Assembly (NCBI GenBank): GCA_947579665.1
Contig: OX388349.1
Coordinates: forward strand, 70,746,841 to 70,810,840
Source of the DNA: Sympetrum striolatum
Taxonomy: Eukaryota > Arthropoda > Insecta > Odonata > Libellulidae
Length of the DNA stretch: 64,000 bases
Direction: 5' to 3'
Numbering within the stretch: the first letter of the stretch is position 1; each line of letters begins with the position of its first letter. The notes beneath the pieces were generated by a model. That model was not told the DNA's origin and ran no database searches. It saw only the letters and a program-made list of their open reading frames with translations. The translations under genes and the position numbers were made by a program. Shown one piece after another: positions 62,026 through 64,000 of the stretch.

Positions 62026-62790
62026 AACCGGTCCATATAAAACCTCTCATTCACGAACCCGCTTCACTTTTCTCTCCAAAAAAATCCTAACCAAAGCGTT
62101 TCTAATTCCGTATCGCGAAGTGAGAGCATTTTTCCGACCGCAGAAGCGTCTCGTTTGAGCACCAAACCCCCACATCATTATCAACCACAGACAAAAATCA
62201 TCTAAATTATAAGTAGTTACGGTGTCCATTTCAGAGAGCTATTTCGAAACGGCCTTCCATCAACATCTCAACGCCGTTCGAGCGGATGATCGATAAAACT
62301 ACTGCTCTAGGACTCCTCAAACTCATAATCACCAACATACTTCTCAGGCTGCTTTGGGAGACCCAATTAAACCTCGTTGCGCTCCGCATTGCTCACCTAT
62401 CCGTTCCAATCTCCGATTCCCGCTAACATCTCCCACGTCCCTCGGAGGATCCACCGGACGGCACGCGTCACTCGAGCATCCCTCGAAAATCCCTCATCCC
62501 CCCCTCTCCAAAATCCCTCATCCCCCCTCTCCAAAATCCCTCATCCCCCCCTCTCCCTGACTATTTACGAGTCCCCTTCGAACGCTACGTTTTATTGGGA
62601 CGAGGCGGCGGAGTGGCAAAGAGTTGTGGGTCGTACTACGGGAGAAGTTCCCCTTCTGAGCCCGAATGCCGGTAAATTTGGCAGGACCGCGAGGGGGGAT
62701 GTTTTGTGCGTGGAAGAAGTTTGTGGGATCCGCCTCCTATTAATTCTGCCCGCCCCTTCAGTTTCTTGAACCCGTGACCTTTGTCGGATG
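62026..62790. other. GC-richer, pyrimidine-rich block with a minisatellite
   Basis: Contains the C-rich tandem repeat at 62486-62556. Two plus-strand frames (62354-62560 and 62377-62769) stay open because of it and translate the repeat as Pro/Ser/His-rich strings. No recognised domain. Confidence 0.4.
62486..62556. repeat. C-rich minisatellite, 23/24-base unit, three copies
   Basis: Units start AAAATCCCTCATCCCCC and end CTCTCC, at 62486-62509, 62510-62532 and 62533-62556. The copies differ only by one C in the C run, so they are recent. Confidence 0.92.
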
Positions 62791-64000
62791 GCAAACTTAT
62801 CCGGATGATTAGTCTTCGGCAAACTACGGTTATCTGGTTAAAAATGCCTCAAAGTGGGCTATAACCAAGTGTTACTAAGTAAACTCAAAAACAATGTTCC
62901 AAAGTCAAAGGAAATTATCAAGGAAGTTAAATTCTACAAGATTTTATAGGACCAGCCTTCTCTTTACTGTTTTCATAAGATGTTAAAAATAAGTATGAGT
63001 AAAATTTTCCATCTCTTTAAATTCATTTCAAACTCTTTCTCTAGATCCATGCTGCGCTCACTGACTTACGGACTTTATATACTGTTTAAGTTAAAAATGT
63101 TGAAATAATACATAAATCTCGAAAATCATCCTCAAAAACATACAGCAAAATAATGCTAATTATTGAAAAGAAAACATTATGCAAAATTTAAAAGGAATCA
63201 TAAACCTCTTTTCAAAACAGAAAATAAGAGAGCACAAAAATGTGATAATTTTTTGAAATCTTAATGTATGATACAAAAATCTTAAAGTAGTTACTTCAAG
63301 AACTCGGTCCCGTGGTTACTCCGCTCAGACCTTTCATTTGTCCAATATTAGAAACGGTAAAATTTGAGGTCGCTGGCAAGAATTTAGATACAACTATTTG
63401 GTAGGTATTAGTTAATTTTGATAAGATCGGTAGGTACTTAATAGACATTCATACCTTACTCAGAGGGCATTATCGTCATTACAATTCATGTATCATTGGC
63501 TAGAAAGCAGTCATGATAAATAACCTACTTACGCAAGGATTATACACAAGGATTATAAAATAATAAAAACATTCAAAAAATCAACATCGTGAGTCTAGAA
63601 TGACGTCCTTAAAACGAAAAAAGGAAGATGAATCGACATTAACAATGAAATATAAGCAATTATCATTTCACAACTGGGAGGACCACGAAGTTTTGACTAG
63701 CTGAAGACATCAATTGATCCTTTGTTCTAAGGAAGTACATCCTCATTATTTACTACTTTACCCAATCCACAAAAGCTGGTAGTTTCATTAAGTGGACCAC
63801 TTCCAGCAAAACCGATTTCCATTAAAATAAACTTCCGAGTTTATCTGCCGGATATCCCTGTGGAACGCGGATATTCCCAGATATTCTCAGAGGTTCACAA
63901 TAAACTTCTTTAACATTAGGCCTTTTAAAGCGGAAAATTTTCAGGATTAAACTAAATTTTGCATAATATCAGAATTACATTGCTATCGAAAAGATACTTT
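62791..64000. other. AT-rich spacer to the window end, no gene seen
   Basis: Nothing recognised. Confidence 0.6.

Noticed and set aside
1..64000. CRISPR array, bacterial operon, phage or plasmid features
   Set aside because: No regularly spaced direct repeats, no dense same-strand ORFs, and the single gene is animal-specific.

Overview
The window looks like a piece of an arthropod genome, most likely an insect. It is AT-rich and has very low coding density. It contains one convincing protein-coding gene, several degenerate tRNA-related (SINE-like) stretches, a few hairpin or inverted repeats, and long spacer. There are no bacterial-style operons and no ribosome-binding sites. The only strong homology is an animal developmental gene. 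Its N-terminus (start Met, Leu, Val, Pro, Pro, Asp before the first residue of the vertebrate proteins) fits insect mab-21 orthologues as I remember them. I cannot name the species.

The gene is at 34937-36034 (+). It is a complete, uninterrupted 365-codon ORF for Mab-21 (MAB21L1/MAB21L2 family), a conserved developmental regulator whose fold resembles cGAS-type nucleotidyltransferases. It sits in a GC-rich island (about 34050-36860) that probably holds the 5' untranslated/promoter region and the start of the 3' UTR. I recognise no other coding exon in the remaining ~63 kb. That pattern fits a developmental gene in a large regulatory landscape. It also fits a gene nested in a giant intron of a host gene: the MAB21L-NBEA/LRBA arrangement is known from vertebrates, but no host exon was identified here.

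Layout: 1-34050 is AT-rich spacer interrupted by roughly 0.4-0.9 kb GC-richer, stop-poor blocks (2.5-3.1, 12.1-12.7, 14.05-14.5, 15.4-15.8, 17.0-17.7, 20.2-20.8, 23.15-23.7, 24.8-25.2, 26.15-26.7 and 29.4-30.3 kb). It carries a likely retroelement 3' tail at 19.86-20.15 kb, a long inverted repeat at 27.34-27.51 kb and a short hairpin at 8.76 kb. The gene island follows. 36860-64000 is again AT-rich spacer with similar GC-richer blocks, three tRNA-like SINE candidates (45.84, 57.0 and 60.2 kb, all on the minus strand), a second copy of the 8.76 kb hairpin at 46.48 kb, another hairpin at 59.30 kb, a C-rich minisatellite at 62.49 kb, and a TAAT-rich stretch at 56.1-56.6 kb that is a fair enhancer candidate.

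Limits: this was read by eye with no alignment, repeat library or transcript data. Calls other than mab-21 are structural observations or hypotheses and carry matching confidence.
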